A stretch of 42,913 nt of DNA from Clostridiales bacterium UBA3758 (GCA_002371675.1 DFGE01000036.1:1-42913); one strand, 5' to 3'. Counted from the stretch's first letter, positions 16,852 through 24,475 are shown. Notes: generated by a model from the letters alone, not told the origin. Program-made: numbers and translations.

Positions 16852-17612
16852 GTCTCTTTCCCCTTCCGCAGCCGCCAGTTCTCCTTCGGCTCCCAGCCCT
16901 CGAGCGGCAGGCGCTGCATCGCGCCGAAGATCTTGGATTTCATATCCGGGTACTGCTCCGAGAGCCCCTTAAGCAGGGTCTTGATCTCGTAGCGCTTGCT
17001 GCCCCTGTCCTCCGGGCAGGGGTTTTCCACGATGGGCAACGCCAGCGCCGCCGCCACATTTGCGACCTTCTGCTCCCCGGCATAGATCAGCGGGCGGATC
17101 TGCGTGACGCCGCTGCGGTCGAGGAAGGTCACCGGCCGAAAGCAGCTCAGCCGCCCCTCGAAGAGCAGACTCATCAGAAAGGTCTCCACCGCGTCGTCAA
17201 AGTGGTGGCCGAGGGCAAGCTTGTTGTAACCCTTCTCGTTGATGACGCCGTTGAGCGCGCCGCGGCGCATCTTGGCGCAGAGCGAGCAGGGGTTCGGCTC
17301 CTTGCGAACATCGAAGACCACCTCGCGGATATCTGTCTTGAAGCAGGTGTAGGGGATGTCCAGCTCACTGCAGAGCGCGGCCACCGGGGCGAAGTCCATG
17401 CCCTCGAAGCCGAGCTCGATGGTCACGGCCTCCAGCTCGAAGGGCTTGGGATAAAAGCGCTGCAGATGCTTGAGCGCGACGAGCAGGACGAGACTGTCCT
17501 TCCCGCCGGAGACGCCCACGCAGATGCGGTCCCCCGCCGCGATCATATCGTAATCGTCCACCGCGCGGCGCACGGTGCCGGTAAAATCGTTGAGAATACT
17601 GAGGTTTTCCAT
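16848..17612 (-). CDS. TtcA-family tRNA thiolation protein (PP-loop ATPase)
   Basis: A 254-residue ATP-pyrophosphatase. The PP-loop VGVSGGKDSLVLL is near residue 31, a CxxC pair sits in NPCSLCAKMRRGAL near 108, and GHHFDDAVETFLMSLLFEGR (near 133) is typical of TtcA/TtuA-type tRNA 2-thiolases. A C-terminal Cys in NPCPED could be the third Fe-S ligand. TtcA makes 2-thiocytidine at position 32 of some tRNAs. The ATG at 17612 is chosen (ribosome binding site TTTGGAG); an in-frame TTG four codons upstream is the alternative. It overlaps the histidine-phosphatase-like gene. Confidence 0.85.
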   Translation of the reverse strand: MENLSILNDFTGTVRRAVDDYDMIAAGDRICVGVSGGKDSLVLLVALKHLQRFYPKPFELEAVTIELGFEGMDFAPVAALCSELDIPYTCFKTDIREVVFDVRKEPNPCSLCAKMRRGALNGVINEKGYNKLALGHHFDDAVETFLMSLLFEGRLSCFRPVTFLDRSGVTQIRPLIYAGEQKVANVAAALALPIVENPCPEDRGSKRYEIKTLLKGLSEQYPDMKSKIFGAMQRLPLEGWEPKENWRLRKGKET

Positions 17613-17711
17613 AATGGGCTCCAAATATGAAAATTCGAATTTAGATTTCGTGAGATTTTACGAGTTTTTACGCGTATTCAAGAGATTTGAAAATCAGATT
17701 TAAAATTGGTG

Positions 17712-17740
17712 TTGACACCTTTTCCGCCTTGTGGTATAAA
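17712..17740 (+). promoter_or_regulatory. rplM-rpsI promoter (SigA)
   Basis: -35 TTGACA (17712-17717, perfect), 17-bp spacer, -10 TATAAA (17735-17740). Confidence 0.8.
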
Positions 17741-17744
17741 GATA

Positions 17745-17831
17745 AAGCGCGCCTGGCGGATACAGAAAAATCATACCAAGCGGCGCATAAAATGTCAAAA
17801 TCTTTTTTAATTCTATTTGGAGGCACAGAAC
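17745..17831 (+). ncRNA. rplM leader, possible L13-type autoregulatory structure
   Basis: The roughly 85-base leader can fold with GCGCGCCTGG (from 17747) pairing with CCAAGCGGCGC (to about 17788), followed by a U-rich run (CTTTTTTAATTC) before the ribosome binding site. Firmicutes L13 leaders sit in exactly this place. The match to the known motif could not be tested. Confidence 0.4.
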
Positions 17832-18260
17832 ATGTCTACGACCATGCTCACCAAGGAGACCGTTTCTCGCAAGTGGTACATCCTTGACGCAGCCGGCAAG
17901 CCCATGGGCAAGACCGCTGCCCTCGCCGCCGATCTGCTGCGCGGCAAGCTCAAACCCGACTACACCCCTCATGTTGACTGCGGCGATTACGTCGTCATCA
18001 TCAACGCCAAGGACGCCGTCCTCACCGGCAAGAAGCTGGAGCAGAAGTACTACCGCACTCACTCCGGTTACCCCGGCGGCCTGAAGGAGACCCAGTACAA
18101 GACCCTCATGCAGACCAAGCCCGAGCTCGCGATGCGTCTCGCCGTGCGCGGCATGCTGCAGAAGAACACCATCGCCCAGTGGCAGCTTAAGCGCCTGCGC
18201 ATCTTCGCCGGTGCCGAGCACACCCACGAGGCCCAGAAGCCCGAAGTCTGGGATCGCTAA
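17832..18260 (+). CDS. rplM: Large ribosomal subunit protein uL13
   Basis: A 142-residue L13, full length (KWYILDAAGKPMGKTAALAA, DCGDYVVIINAKDAVLTGKK, GMLQKNTIAQWQLKRLRIFAG). It is an early 50S assembly protein. The start is the ATG at 17832, with GGAGG 10 bases upstream; a TTG five codons earlier is in frame but unlikely. It is co-transcribed with rpsI 16 bases downstream, the standard bacterial pair. Confidence 0.97.
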   Translation: MSTTMLTKETVSRKWYILDAAGKPMGKTAALAADLLRGKLKPDYTPHVDCGDYVVIINAKDAVLTGKKLEQKYYRTHSGYPGGLKETQYKTLMQTKPELAMRLAVRGMLQKNTIAQWQLKRLRIFAGAEHTHEAQKPEVWDR

Positions 18261-18276
18261 GAGGAGGTAAAGACAA

Positions 18277-18687
<411 letters not shown>

Positions 18688-18699
18688 ACTGCAAAACAC

Positions 18700-18732
18700 C
18701 AACGGACAGTTCTTCGGAGCTGTCCGTTTTTT
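18700..18732 (+). terminator. rplM-rpsI terminator
   Basis: An ACGGACAG-based stem closed by a cUUCGg tetraloop (TTC TTCG GAG), followed by TTTTTTG. Confidence 0.92.
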
Positions 18733-18833
18733 GCGCGGTGGGCGGCTTTTCGGCATCTTTTGCGGTTGCCGCGCAAGCGGCGAGCAAAAGGCCATTTGAA
18801 TCCGCGCCCGCGAAGCGGCCCGCAGGGCGCTTC

Positions 18834-18866
<33 letters not shown>

Positions 18867-18878
18867 GTTTTCCAATTA

Positions 18879-18904
18879 CAAGCTCCCACTTCGGTGGGAG
18901 CTTG
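18879..18904 (+). terminator. Terminator beyond the rpsI repeat
   Basis: A perfect 11-bp stem CAAGCTCCCAC / GTGGGAGCTTG with TTCG loop; the T-tail is weak (ATTCATT). It may be the original rpsI terminator. Confidence 0.75.
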
Positions 18905-18934
18905 ATTCATTGAACGATTCAAAAGGAGACCAAG

Positions 18935-19523
18935 ATGGAGCTGATCATTTCCATCGTCGCGATCGTGATCTCTCTGTTAGCTCTGTTCAACGAGAGAACG
19001 TCCCTGCATGATCAGGCGTATGACAAGTTTTCACAGCTTTGGTTTGACATGGATCAAATCTTCATTGATTATCCGTATATGCGCAAATACTTCTATGCCA
19101 ATGAAAAAGGGGAGTATGTTTCCATCGCGTCGGATGATGACCACTATGATTTAGCTATCTGCATTGCAGAACGTTTTTCCGATGTTTTTCAGTATACGGA
19201 GCCTATAATGATTATATGATGGCGAAAAGCGAAAAAGCTTTTCGCCGCGCAGCTTTGCTGCGCAGCAAAACAGCCTTGCTGTTTTGCCATATACGCATTG
19301 CAATGAGCATCGGGCGAATGATTGAAAGAATCATTCGCTGCCAAACCTGTCGTTTGGCAGCGAAATCAATCGAATTCTCGATTGATTTCGCCATCCGATG
19401 ATCATTATGGAGAAGTATCTGAAAAAAGAAGACCGCAAATCATACGTCGCATACAAGAAAATGATCCAGAGCGCACCTCCCATGATCAATCTTCACTTTC
19501 GTTACTGGAGTGATCAACAGTAA
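18935..19523 (+). pseudogene. Small membrane-anchored protein gene interrupted by a MITE
   Basis: The 5' part (18935-19219, 94 codons, ribosome binding site AAAAGGAG) encodes an N-terminal membrane helix (MELIISIVAIVISLLALF) and a soluble part, and stops inside the inserted element. Removing 19206-19407, with one TA of the target kept, rejoins the frame exactly: FQYTEP is followed by MEKYLKKEDRKSYVAYKK and a stop at 19521, giving 128 residues. The family is not recognised. Base composition is visibly lower in GC than in the flanking ribosomal genes, suggesting transfer. The truncated product may still be made. Confidence 0.72.
19205..19408. mobile_element. MITE family 1, full copy 1 (204 bp, six hairpins)
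   Basis: The ends are imperfect inverted repeats (ATAATGATTATATGATGGCG and, reversed, ATAATGATCATCGGATGGCG). Inside are six consecutive hairpins: 19221-19246, 19247-19263, 19265-19287, 19314-19338, 19337-19361 and 19362-19389. It is nearly identical to 41171-41374. It carries no coding capacity. A TA target duplication fits the interrupted gene. Confidence 0.85.
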
Positions 19524-19643
19524 TGACAGATATTCCCGGAAGGAGCGCTGCGCTCCCCGGTCCACGCAGCGTTGACTGAAACCCTCAAAATGCGAAAACC
19601 CCTTGAATCTCAACGGATCAAGAGTTCCACCTTCAGACAGCAG

Positions 19644-19682
19644 AAAGCCTCGAAAGTTCATTCCTTTCGGGGCTTTTTCTTA
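19644..19682 (+). terminator. Terminator downstream of the broken gene
   Basis: Stem AAAGCCTCGAAAG / CTTTCGGGGCTTT (one G-T pair), then TTCTT. The 120 bases before it show nothing recognisable apart from a small hairpin (GGAGCGCTGCGCTCC). Confidence 0.8.
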
Positions 19683-19683
19683 C

Positions 19684-19712
19684 TTGACAATTTTACCCGC
19701 ATAGTAGAATAT
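19684..19712 (+). promoter_or_regulatory. Promoter of the MATE-ATPase gene
   Basis: -35 TTGACA (19684-19689). The -10 could be TAGAAT (19705-19710, 15-bp spacer) or GAATAT (19707-19712, 17-bp spacer). Confidence 0.55.
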
Positions 19713-19746
19713 AGATTATATCGAAGCATTCAAGGAGTTTTTATAC

Positions 19747-21528
19747 ATGAACGACCAGGCCGCAAACATCAAAATGATAAGCAAGCTGCTGATGCGTCTG
19801 CTTCCGGTGCAGATCCTGCTGTGCGCTGTCGGCGCGGTAAACGGAGTTGTTTCCAGCTATTTTGCCAGCAACTTTGTAGGCGTGGAAGCTTTGAGCGCCG
19901 TTGGGCTGTACAGTCCTGTCGGTATGTTGATATCGACTCTGAGTACCGTGCTGGTGGGAGGCTCTTCCATGCTCTGCGGCAAATATCTTGGAAGAAACGA
20001 GCAGAAAAAGGTTCAGAATGTCTTTTCGCTGAGTCTGGTGCTTTCTCTTGCGCTTGCAGTGTGTTTTATCGCACTGTTCCTGCTGATGGGGACCTTTGAT
20101 CTGACAGGCTTTCTGACCTCTGACCATGCGGTAAGGCAGCTTCTTTGCCGCTACCTGCTGGGACAGGCTGTCGGCGTTGTTCCCCAGATGCTTGGCAACT
20201 CCTTTGCGGCCTTTCTTTCCCTGGAAAACAGACAGCGCCGCACATTTACGGCAAGTCTGAGCTATATAGCCGCGAACATGCTGTTGAATTATGTTTTTGT
20301 TCAGCAGCTGAAGATGGAAGCTCTGGGGCTGGCACTGGCTTCTTCGCTTGGCATGTGGGTATTCCTGGGCGTCCAGGCTCCGCTTTTCCTCGGGGGAAAG
20401 CTGAGCGTTCGCCTTAGTCTGCGCCCGGATAGCTGGGGCGAAGCCCGGGAGATACTGCGCATAGGGCTTCCGGGAGCTGCTACCAATCTATATCAGACGG
20501 GCAGGGGACTGATCGTCAACAAACTGCTGGAGATCTTTGTCGGCAGCGCAGGAATATCGGCCTTCGCGGCCGCCAACAACCTGCTTGGCCTTGTATGGGC
20601 TATACCGGGAGGTATGCTTGCAGTGTCGCGCATGGTGATCAGTGTAAGCGTGGGCGAGGAGGATCGGCAGACTCTTACGGATGTCATGCGTGTCATGTTC
20701 CGCAGATTTATTCCGCTGATGTCCGCCGTCGTTTTAGCAGTGATACTCTGCGCTGTCCCTCTGACCAGGATCTTCTACAGCGAGGATGCGGGCAGCGTGT
20801 TTATGATGACCGTCTGGGGATTCCGCATCCTGCCGCTCTGCATGCCTCTGAGTATAATATGCATGCACTTTACCTGCTACGGGCAGGCATCCGGCAAGCA
20901 GGCGCTGGTGCACCTTCTGTCACTCATGGACGGACTGGTCTGTGTTGCAGGCTTTACCGCGCTGCTGATCCCATGGATCGGAATGAACAGCGCGTATATC
21001 GCAAATGTGCTTAACGGCCTTGTCGTGACTCTGATGTTCTTTGGCTACTCATGCATCAAGAACCATCGCGTTCCCCGGAACATGGAGGAGCTCATGGTCA
21101 TCCCCGAAAGCTTTGGCGTGCCGGCGGAGGAGCGGATGGATCTGAGCATCAAAAGCATAGAAGATGTGGTCACCGTTTCCCGCAGGGTACAGCAGTTTTG
21201 CCTGGAACGCGGCGTTTCCCAAAGAGGCGCTTACCTGTCGGGCCTTGCGATGGAGGAAATGGCAGGAAATGTGGTAGAGCACGGCTTTACAAAGGACAGC
21301 AGAAGCCATACCGTGGATCTTCGCGTGACACATAAAGGCAAAGATGTGATCCTTCGCGTAAAGGATGACTGTATTCCTTTCGATCCGGGAGAGAGGCTTC
21401 GTATGGCGCAACCGGAAGATGCGGTAAAGAACATCGGTCTCAAGATACTGTTCCAAACAGCAAAAGACGTGCAGTATCAGAACATATTGGGCCTGAACGT
21501 GCTGACCGTATGGATCAGCGGAGAATAA
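19747..21528 (+). CDS. MATE-family transporter fused to an RsbW-like HATPase domain
   Basis: A 593-residue two-part protein. Residues 10-440 are a twelve-helix MATE/polysaccharide-flippase-like transporter. Residues about 455-593 are a GHKL ATPase domain of the anti-sigma/RsbW type: N-box EEMAGNVVEHGF near 502, a D-box reading KDDCIPFDPG near 539 and a lid region NIGLKILFQTA near 561. Serine-kinase anti-sigma domains normally phosphorylate STAS anti-anti-sigma proteins. Fused to a membrane transporter, the domain could sense or gate transport, or signal from it. No STAS or phosphatase gene is adjacent. AAGGAG precedes the ATG. GC content is lower than in the flanks. Start and both domains are clear; the role is inference. 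Confidence 0.85.
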   Translation: MNDQAANIKMISKLLMRLLPVQILLCAVGAVNGVVSSYFASNFVGVEALSAVGLYSPVGMLISTLSTVLVGGSSMLCGKYLGRNEQKKVQNVFSLSLVLSLALAVCFIALFLLMGTFDLTGFLTSDHAVRQLLCRYLLGQAVGVVPQMLGNSFAAFLSLENRQRRTFTASLSYIAANMLLNYVFVQQLKMEALGLALASSLGMWVFLGVQAPLFLGGKLSVRLSLRPDSWGEAREILRIGLPGAATNLYQTGRGLIVNKLLEIFVGSAGISAFAAANNLLGLVWAIPGGMLAVSRMVISVSVGEEDRQTLTDVMRVMFRRFIPLMSAVVLAVILCAVPLTRIFYSEDAGSVFMMTVWGFRILPLCMPLSIICMHFTCYGQASGKQALVHLLSLMDGLVCVAGFTALLIPWIGMNSAYIANVLNGLVVTLMFFGYSCIKNHRVPRNMEELMVIPESFGVPAEERMDLSIKSIEDVVTVSRRVQQFCLERGVSQRGAYLSGLAMEEMAGNVVEHGFTKDSRSHTVDLRVTHKGKDVILRVKDDCIPFDPGERLRMAQPEDAVKNIGLKILFQTAKDVQYQNILGLNVLTVWISGE

Positions 21529-21576
21529 ATACGGGAACGGAACCCCTGTCATGCTCTCAGTTCAAGCGAATTCTTA

Positions 21577-21605
21577 TTGAAAAGGACCGCTCCTTCGGAT
21601 ATAAT
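21577..21605 (+). promoter_or_regulatory. Promoter of the LURP-one gene, -10 box supplied by a MITE end
   Basis: -35 TTGAAA (21577-21582), 17-bp spacer, -10 TATAAT (21600-21605, perfect). The -10 box forms the outermost bases of a decayed family 1 end. Confidence 0.7.
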
Positions 21606-21690
21606 GATGATCACAGGATGGCGAAACACCAAAAGCGTTTTGCAAGCCGCTTGACAGGACAAAACAGGGCTGCGGCGCAGCCGGGACAGG
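21601..21690. mobile_element. Decayed MITE family 1 end (copy 4)
   Basis: Begins ATAATGATGATCACAGGATG followed by GCGAAA, matching the family 1 terminal repeat with a 3-base insertion. It continues with a degenerate hairpin (GGCTGC GGC GCAGCC). The other end is not recognisable. Confidence 0.5.
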
Positions 21691-21707
21691 AAAAGGAGAG
21701 AACAATC

Positions 21708-22310
21708 ATGGGCGTGTTTTCCAGGATTCATCGCTTCCGCGAGGCGGGAGAAGAGGCAAACGTCAACAATGTCGCGCGCTTCGGGCAGCCGGCGCGCTCC
21801 CTGTATACGAGCACCAAGGTGATGACGCTGCACCACCGGATCGAGATCACGGACGACGCAGGGAACGTCGTCTATCGCGCGGAGAGCAAGTTCCCCTCCC
21901 TCCACGACAAGACGGAGATCTACGACGCGGACGGCCGTCATGTGGCGCACATGGAAAAGAAGCTCTTTACCCTCCACGAGCGGCACTTCGTCTCTATGGA
22001 GGACGGGCAGGACTTCGAGCTGTCCAACGAGCTGTTCCACCTTGTCAAGGACATCACCAACCTTGAGGGCCTGGGCTGGCAGCTGCAGGGGAATATTCTC
22101 GGGCTGAACTTTGAACTCTATGATCAGGCCGGCAGGATCCTTGCCGTGTTCTCGCAGAAGCTCTTCTCTCTGCATGACAAGTACTGCGTGGACATCTACG
22201 CGCCGCAGCACGAGAAGACCGTGGTGGCGATCCTCGTCACGCTCCAGCACATGATCCGGGATCGTGAAGCCGCCTCTTCGTCCTCGTCCTCCTCTTCCTC
22301 AGGCGACTGA
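21708..22310 (+). CDS. LURP-one-related (YxjI-like) protein
   Basis: A 200-residue protein of the LURP-one/YxjI family, a Tubby-like beta barrel of unknown function. Repeated pattern segments are visible: VMTLHHRIEITDDAGNVVYR, KFPSLHDKTEIYDADG, KKLFTLHERHFVSMEDG and QKLFSLHDKYCVDIY. The C-terminus ends in nine serines (about 190-198) and Gly-Asp. The ATG at 21708 follows AAAAGGAG; the longer frame upstream covers the MITE remnant. Its TGA stop is one copy of a 3-bp target duplication: a family 2 element starts at the next base. Confidence 0.82.
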   Translation: MGVFSRIHRFREAGEEANVNNVARFGQPARSLYTSTKVMTLHHRIEITDDAGNVVYRAESKFPSLHDKTEIYDADGRHVAHMEKKLFTLHERHFVSMEDGQDFELSNELFHLVKDITNLEGLGWQLQGNILGLNFELYDQAGRILAVFSQKLFSLHDKYCVDIYAPQHEKTVVAILVTLQHMIRDREAASSSSSSSSSGD

Positions 22311-22653
22311 TACTAATACCTGATAAAAAGCTTTAGAAAGATTTCCGAGACAGAATTGCGCCAGACGAGGCGGCGGCCGCAGAGCATAATGTCGTCGTCG
22401 CAAGCTCCGTATCGTCTCACTTCCACGTTTTGACGTGAAAGCTCGCTCACTCCGCTGCTCCTCCTCTCAATTTCAAAGCATTTCGCTTTGAAATTGGTAA
22501 GGAAAACGGAAGGAGCGGATAGAAAGCTTTCCCGGCTCTTCACAACCGGGGAAGCGTAATGGAGCGAGTTTCGTTTGTCGCGGTCAAGGCCGCCAACAAT
22601 GTATGGCACGATTCTGGCCGGAAAGAATCAAAGGTTTTTATTAGGTGTTAGTA
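22311..22653. mobile_element. MITE family 2, long copy (343 bp)
   Basis: Ends TACTAATACCTGATAA and ATTAGGTGTTAGTA (inverted), flanked by TGA on both sides (22308-22310 and 22654-22656). The left 95 and right 65 bases match the copy at 28647-28807. About 180 extra bases in the middle include the hairpin CAATTTCAAAGC / GCTTTGAAATTG. No credible gene. A minus-strand open frame of 98 codons inside it is repeat sequence. Confidence 0.75.
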
Positions 22654-22656
22654 TGA

Positions 22657-22743
22657 GCTATAGTCTGCAAAAGCCCGCGCACGGAGGAGCTCGTCGCTCT
22701 CGCGGAGGAATACCTCGCCCGCGAGCCGCTTCCGCAGGATTAA
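22657..22743 (+). pseudogene. In-frame coding remnant downstream of the element
   Basis: Twenty-eight codons ending in TAA, in the same frame as the LURP-one gene if the element is removed; the tail reads TEELVALAEEYLAREPLPQD. Codon use looks coding. It could be an old C-terminal extension cut off by the TGA, or the 3' end of another lost gene. Family unknown. Confidence 0.35.
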
Positions 22744-22765
22744 CAGCCCCGGGAAGCGCACATCA

Positions 22766-22803
22766 AAGCCACCGCTTCGCATTCTACGGCGAAGCGGTGG
22801 CTT
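22766..22803. terminator. Two-way terminator between the LURP-one and AlkZ-related genes
   Basis: A perfect 15-bp stem AAGCCACCGCTTCGC / GCGAAGCGGTGGCTT; weak T-tail ATCTTGTT. Confidence 0.75.
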
Positions 22804-22845
22804 ATCTTGTTCTGTATTTCCCATTCTTTCATTTGAAGAATCGTA

Positions 22846-23520
22846 TTATTCCAGGATGCGCGCGATCTGTCCCTCAGAGGCGTCGGGGAGGATGCTCTTC
22901 AGATGGCGCCGCAGCCGCTCGCGGGATTCCGCAGGCTCGCGCTCGTAGACATGGGCGCTGAAGTCCTCCCCGAAGAGATGCTCCGGCGTGGCATAGCGCG
23001 CGAGCCCCCAGCCGTAGGGGCGGCCGTAACGGTCGAGCGCGTACTCGAAATCGGCGATGCAGACATAGCACTGCATCTGCAGGAAGCTGAGGCAGCCGTC
23101 GAACTGTTTGCGGCTCTCCTCCCCCGCGCAGGCAAGCGCCTTGAGCTCACGGCTGACGAGGGAGGGGCGCTCTGTGAGCAGCTCCATGATGCGCGCATCC
23201 CGGTGCCGGGCGAGCCCGTCATCCACACGCGCGTCGTAATCGTAGCCGTCGCGGCGCAGGTTGGCAAAGTCCGGGAAGAACTCCCGGCTCACGTACATCG
23301 CCTTGCCGCGGTAGAATTTCCCGTAGGCGCAGCCTGTCGCACGAATCACCGGCCCCTTCCATTCCCAGGGACCTTCCTGCGTTTCGGAAAACCAGAGATC
23401 CGGCCGCACCGCCTCCGCGATGGAAAAGCCGGGCACATCGCCCTTGAAAAACGGCAGGAAGCCCAGCTCGTCGACAAGGCGCGTCATATCCTCCATGGAA
23501 GAAATCACGGGCAGCCGCAT
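22846..23520 (-). CDS. AlkZ-related winged-helix protein
   Basis: A 224-residue protein matching the family annotated as AlkZ-related in many Clostridia: FLPFFKGDVPGFSIAEAV, PWEWKGPVIRATGCAYGKF, REFFPDFANLRRDGYDYDAR, SFLQMQCYVCIADFEYALD and GWGLARYATPEHLFGEDF. AlkZ proteins are DNA glycosylases that unhook crosslinks through a Q-x-Q type motif; the QMQ near residue 147 recalls it, but activity is not established for this branch. The ATG at 23520 follows GAGGAGGG. It is divergent from rex. An upstream extension of the frame is discarded because it overlaps the rex promoter. Confidence 0.8.
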   Translation of the reverse strand: MRLPVISSMEDMTRLVDELGFLPFFKGDVPGFSIAEAVRPDLWFSETQEGPWEWKGPVIRATGCAYGKFYRGKAMYVSREFFPDFANLRRDGYDYDARVDDGLARHRDARIMELLTERPSLVSRELKALACAGEESRKQFDGCLSFLQMQCYVCIADFEYALDRYGRPYGWGLARYATPEHLFGEDFSAHVYEREPAESRERLRRHLKSILPDASEGQIARILE

Positions 23521-23658
23521 GGCCCTTTCCCTCCTCTGTTTTGTCTTCCTGTTATATCGTATATGGATGATTGTATCACCGCGGGGAAGGGAACGCAAGC
23601 ACCCAGGCGGCGGAGCGGACGGAACGTTGCGTATTTGCGGGAATATGCGGATTTTTTC

Positions 23659-23687
23659 TTGAAAGCAGCTCGGGATTATGCTATAAT
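23659..23687 (+). promoter_or_regulatory. rex promoter (SigA, extended -10)
   Basis: -35 TTGAAA (23659-23664), 17-bp spacer, -10 TATAAT (23682-23687) preceded by TGC. Confidence 0.82.
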
Positions 23688-23693
23688 TTGAAA

Positions 23694-23711
23694 TTGTAAA
23701 ATAGTTAACAA
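23694..23711 (+). promoter_or_regulatory. Rex operator
   Basis: TTGTAAAATAGTTAACAA matches the clostridial Rex box TTGTTAAnnnnTTAACAA with one mismatch. It lies at the transcription start and touches the rex ribosome binding site (AAGGAG, 23710-23715), so bound Rex would block its own gene. Confidence 0.75.
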
Positions 23712-23724
23712 GGAGAGCAGGACA

Positions 23725-24396
23725 TTGAAAAGCGGAAAAATATCGAATAATGTAATACGCAGGCTGCCGCGCTATCTGCGGAAGCTGGATGAACTGAATG
23801 AACGCGGCGTCACGCGCATCTCCTCCTTTGAGCTCGGCCAGCAGCTCGGCCTCACCCCGTCCCAGATCCGCCAGGATTTCAGCTGCTTCGGAGAATTCGG
23901 CCAGCAGGGCTACGGCTATCATGTCAGCACCCTGCGCGGTCAGATCGCATCAATTCTGGGTACGGACCGCGGCTACCGCGCGGTGCTCCTCGGCGTCGGC
24001 AACATAGGCCATGCCTTGATGGACAATTTCTGCTTCAGCGAGTGGGGCTTCCACCTCGCCGCGGCCTTTGAGGTCAACCCCGCCATCATCGGCTCGACCA
24101 TCAGCGGCGTCCTCGTCCGCTCCATGGACGAGCTCGGCAGCTATCTTGACGAAAACCATGTGGACGTCGCCGTGCTCGCCGTCCCGAAAGAGGCCGCCAT
24201 CCCTGTCACGAAGGAGCTCGAGGCGCACGGGATCGAGGCCATCTGGAACTTCACGAACGTCGAGCTGACCGAACCCGGCAGCAGCACGCTTGTGGAAAAC
24301 GTACATTTTTCCGACAGTCTGCTCTCTCTGAGCTACTTCGTCTCCGAACGCAACGACGAGCGCGCCGCGCATGCCGCCCGCGCCGCCCGCCAGTAA
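23725..24396 (+). CDS. rex: Redox-sensing transcriptional repressor Rex
   Basis: A 223-residue Rex. It has an N-terminal winged helix (ISSFELGQQLGLTPSQIRQD near 35, with SCFGEFGQQGYGY) and a C-terminal Rossmann domain with the NADH site VLLGVGNIGHALM near 90. Rex senses the NADH/NAD ratio and represses fermentation genes when NADH is low. The start is TTG at 23725, 9 bases after AAGGAG; no ATG or GTG fits. It is preceded by its own promoter and a Rex box. A hairpin separates it from mnmE. Confidence 0.95.
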   Translation: MKSGKISNNVIRRLPRYLRKLDELNERGVTRISSFELGQQLGLTPSQIRQDFSCFGEFGQQGYGYHVSTLRGQIASILGTDRGYRAVLLGVGNIGHALMDNFCFSEWGFHLAAAFEVNPAIIGSTISGVLVRSMDELGSYLDENHVDVAVLAVPKEAAIPVTKELEAHGIEAIWNFTNVELTEPGSSTLVENVHFSDSLLSLSYFVSERNDERAAHAARAARQ

Positions 24397-24412
24397 ACCG
24401 CGGTCAGTTCCC

Positions 24413-24443
24413 GGCAAACGCCCCCTCTGCGGGGGCGTTTGCC
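24413..24443 (+). terminator. Hairpin between rex and mnmE
   Basis: A 12-bp stem GGCAAACGCCCC / GGGGCGTTTGCC without a clear T-tail; read-through into mnmE is likely. Confidence 0.55.
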
Positions 24444-24475
24444 GTATCTACAACTCATCCGGAAGGAAGGATCTT

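Noticed and set aside
19524..19643. Possible recombinase attachment site between the broken gene and the MATE gene
   Set aside because: Only a small hairpin (GGAGCGCTGCGCTCC) and no repeat partner were found in the window, so nothing supports a call.
22313..22609. A 98-codon minus-strand frame with MLCGRRLVWRNSVS-like sequence
   Set aside because: It lies wholly within MITE family 2 and the same string appears in the other copy near 28722. It is repeat DNA without a ribosome binding site, not a protein family.
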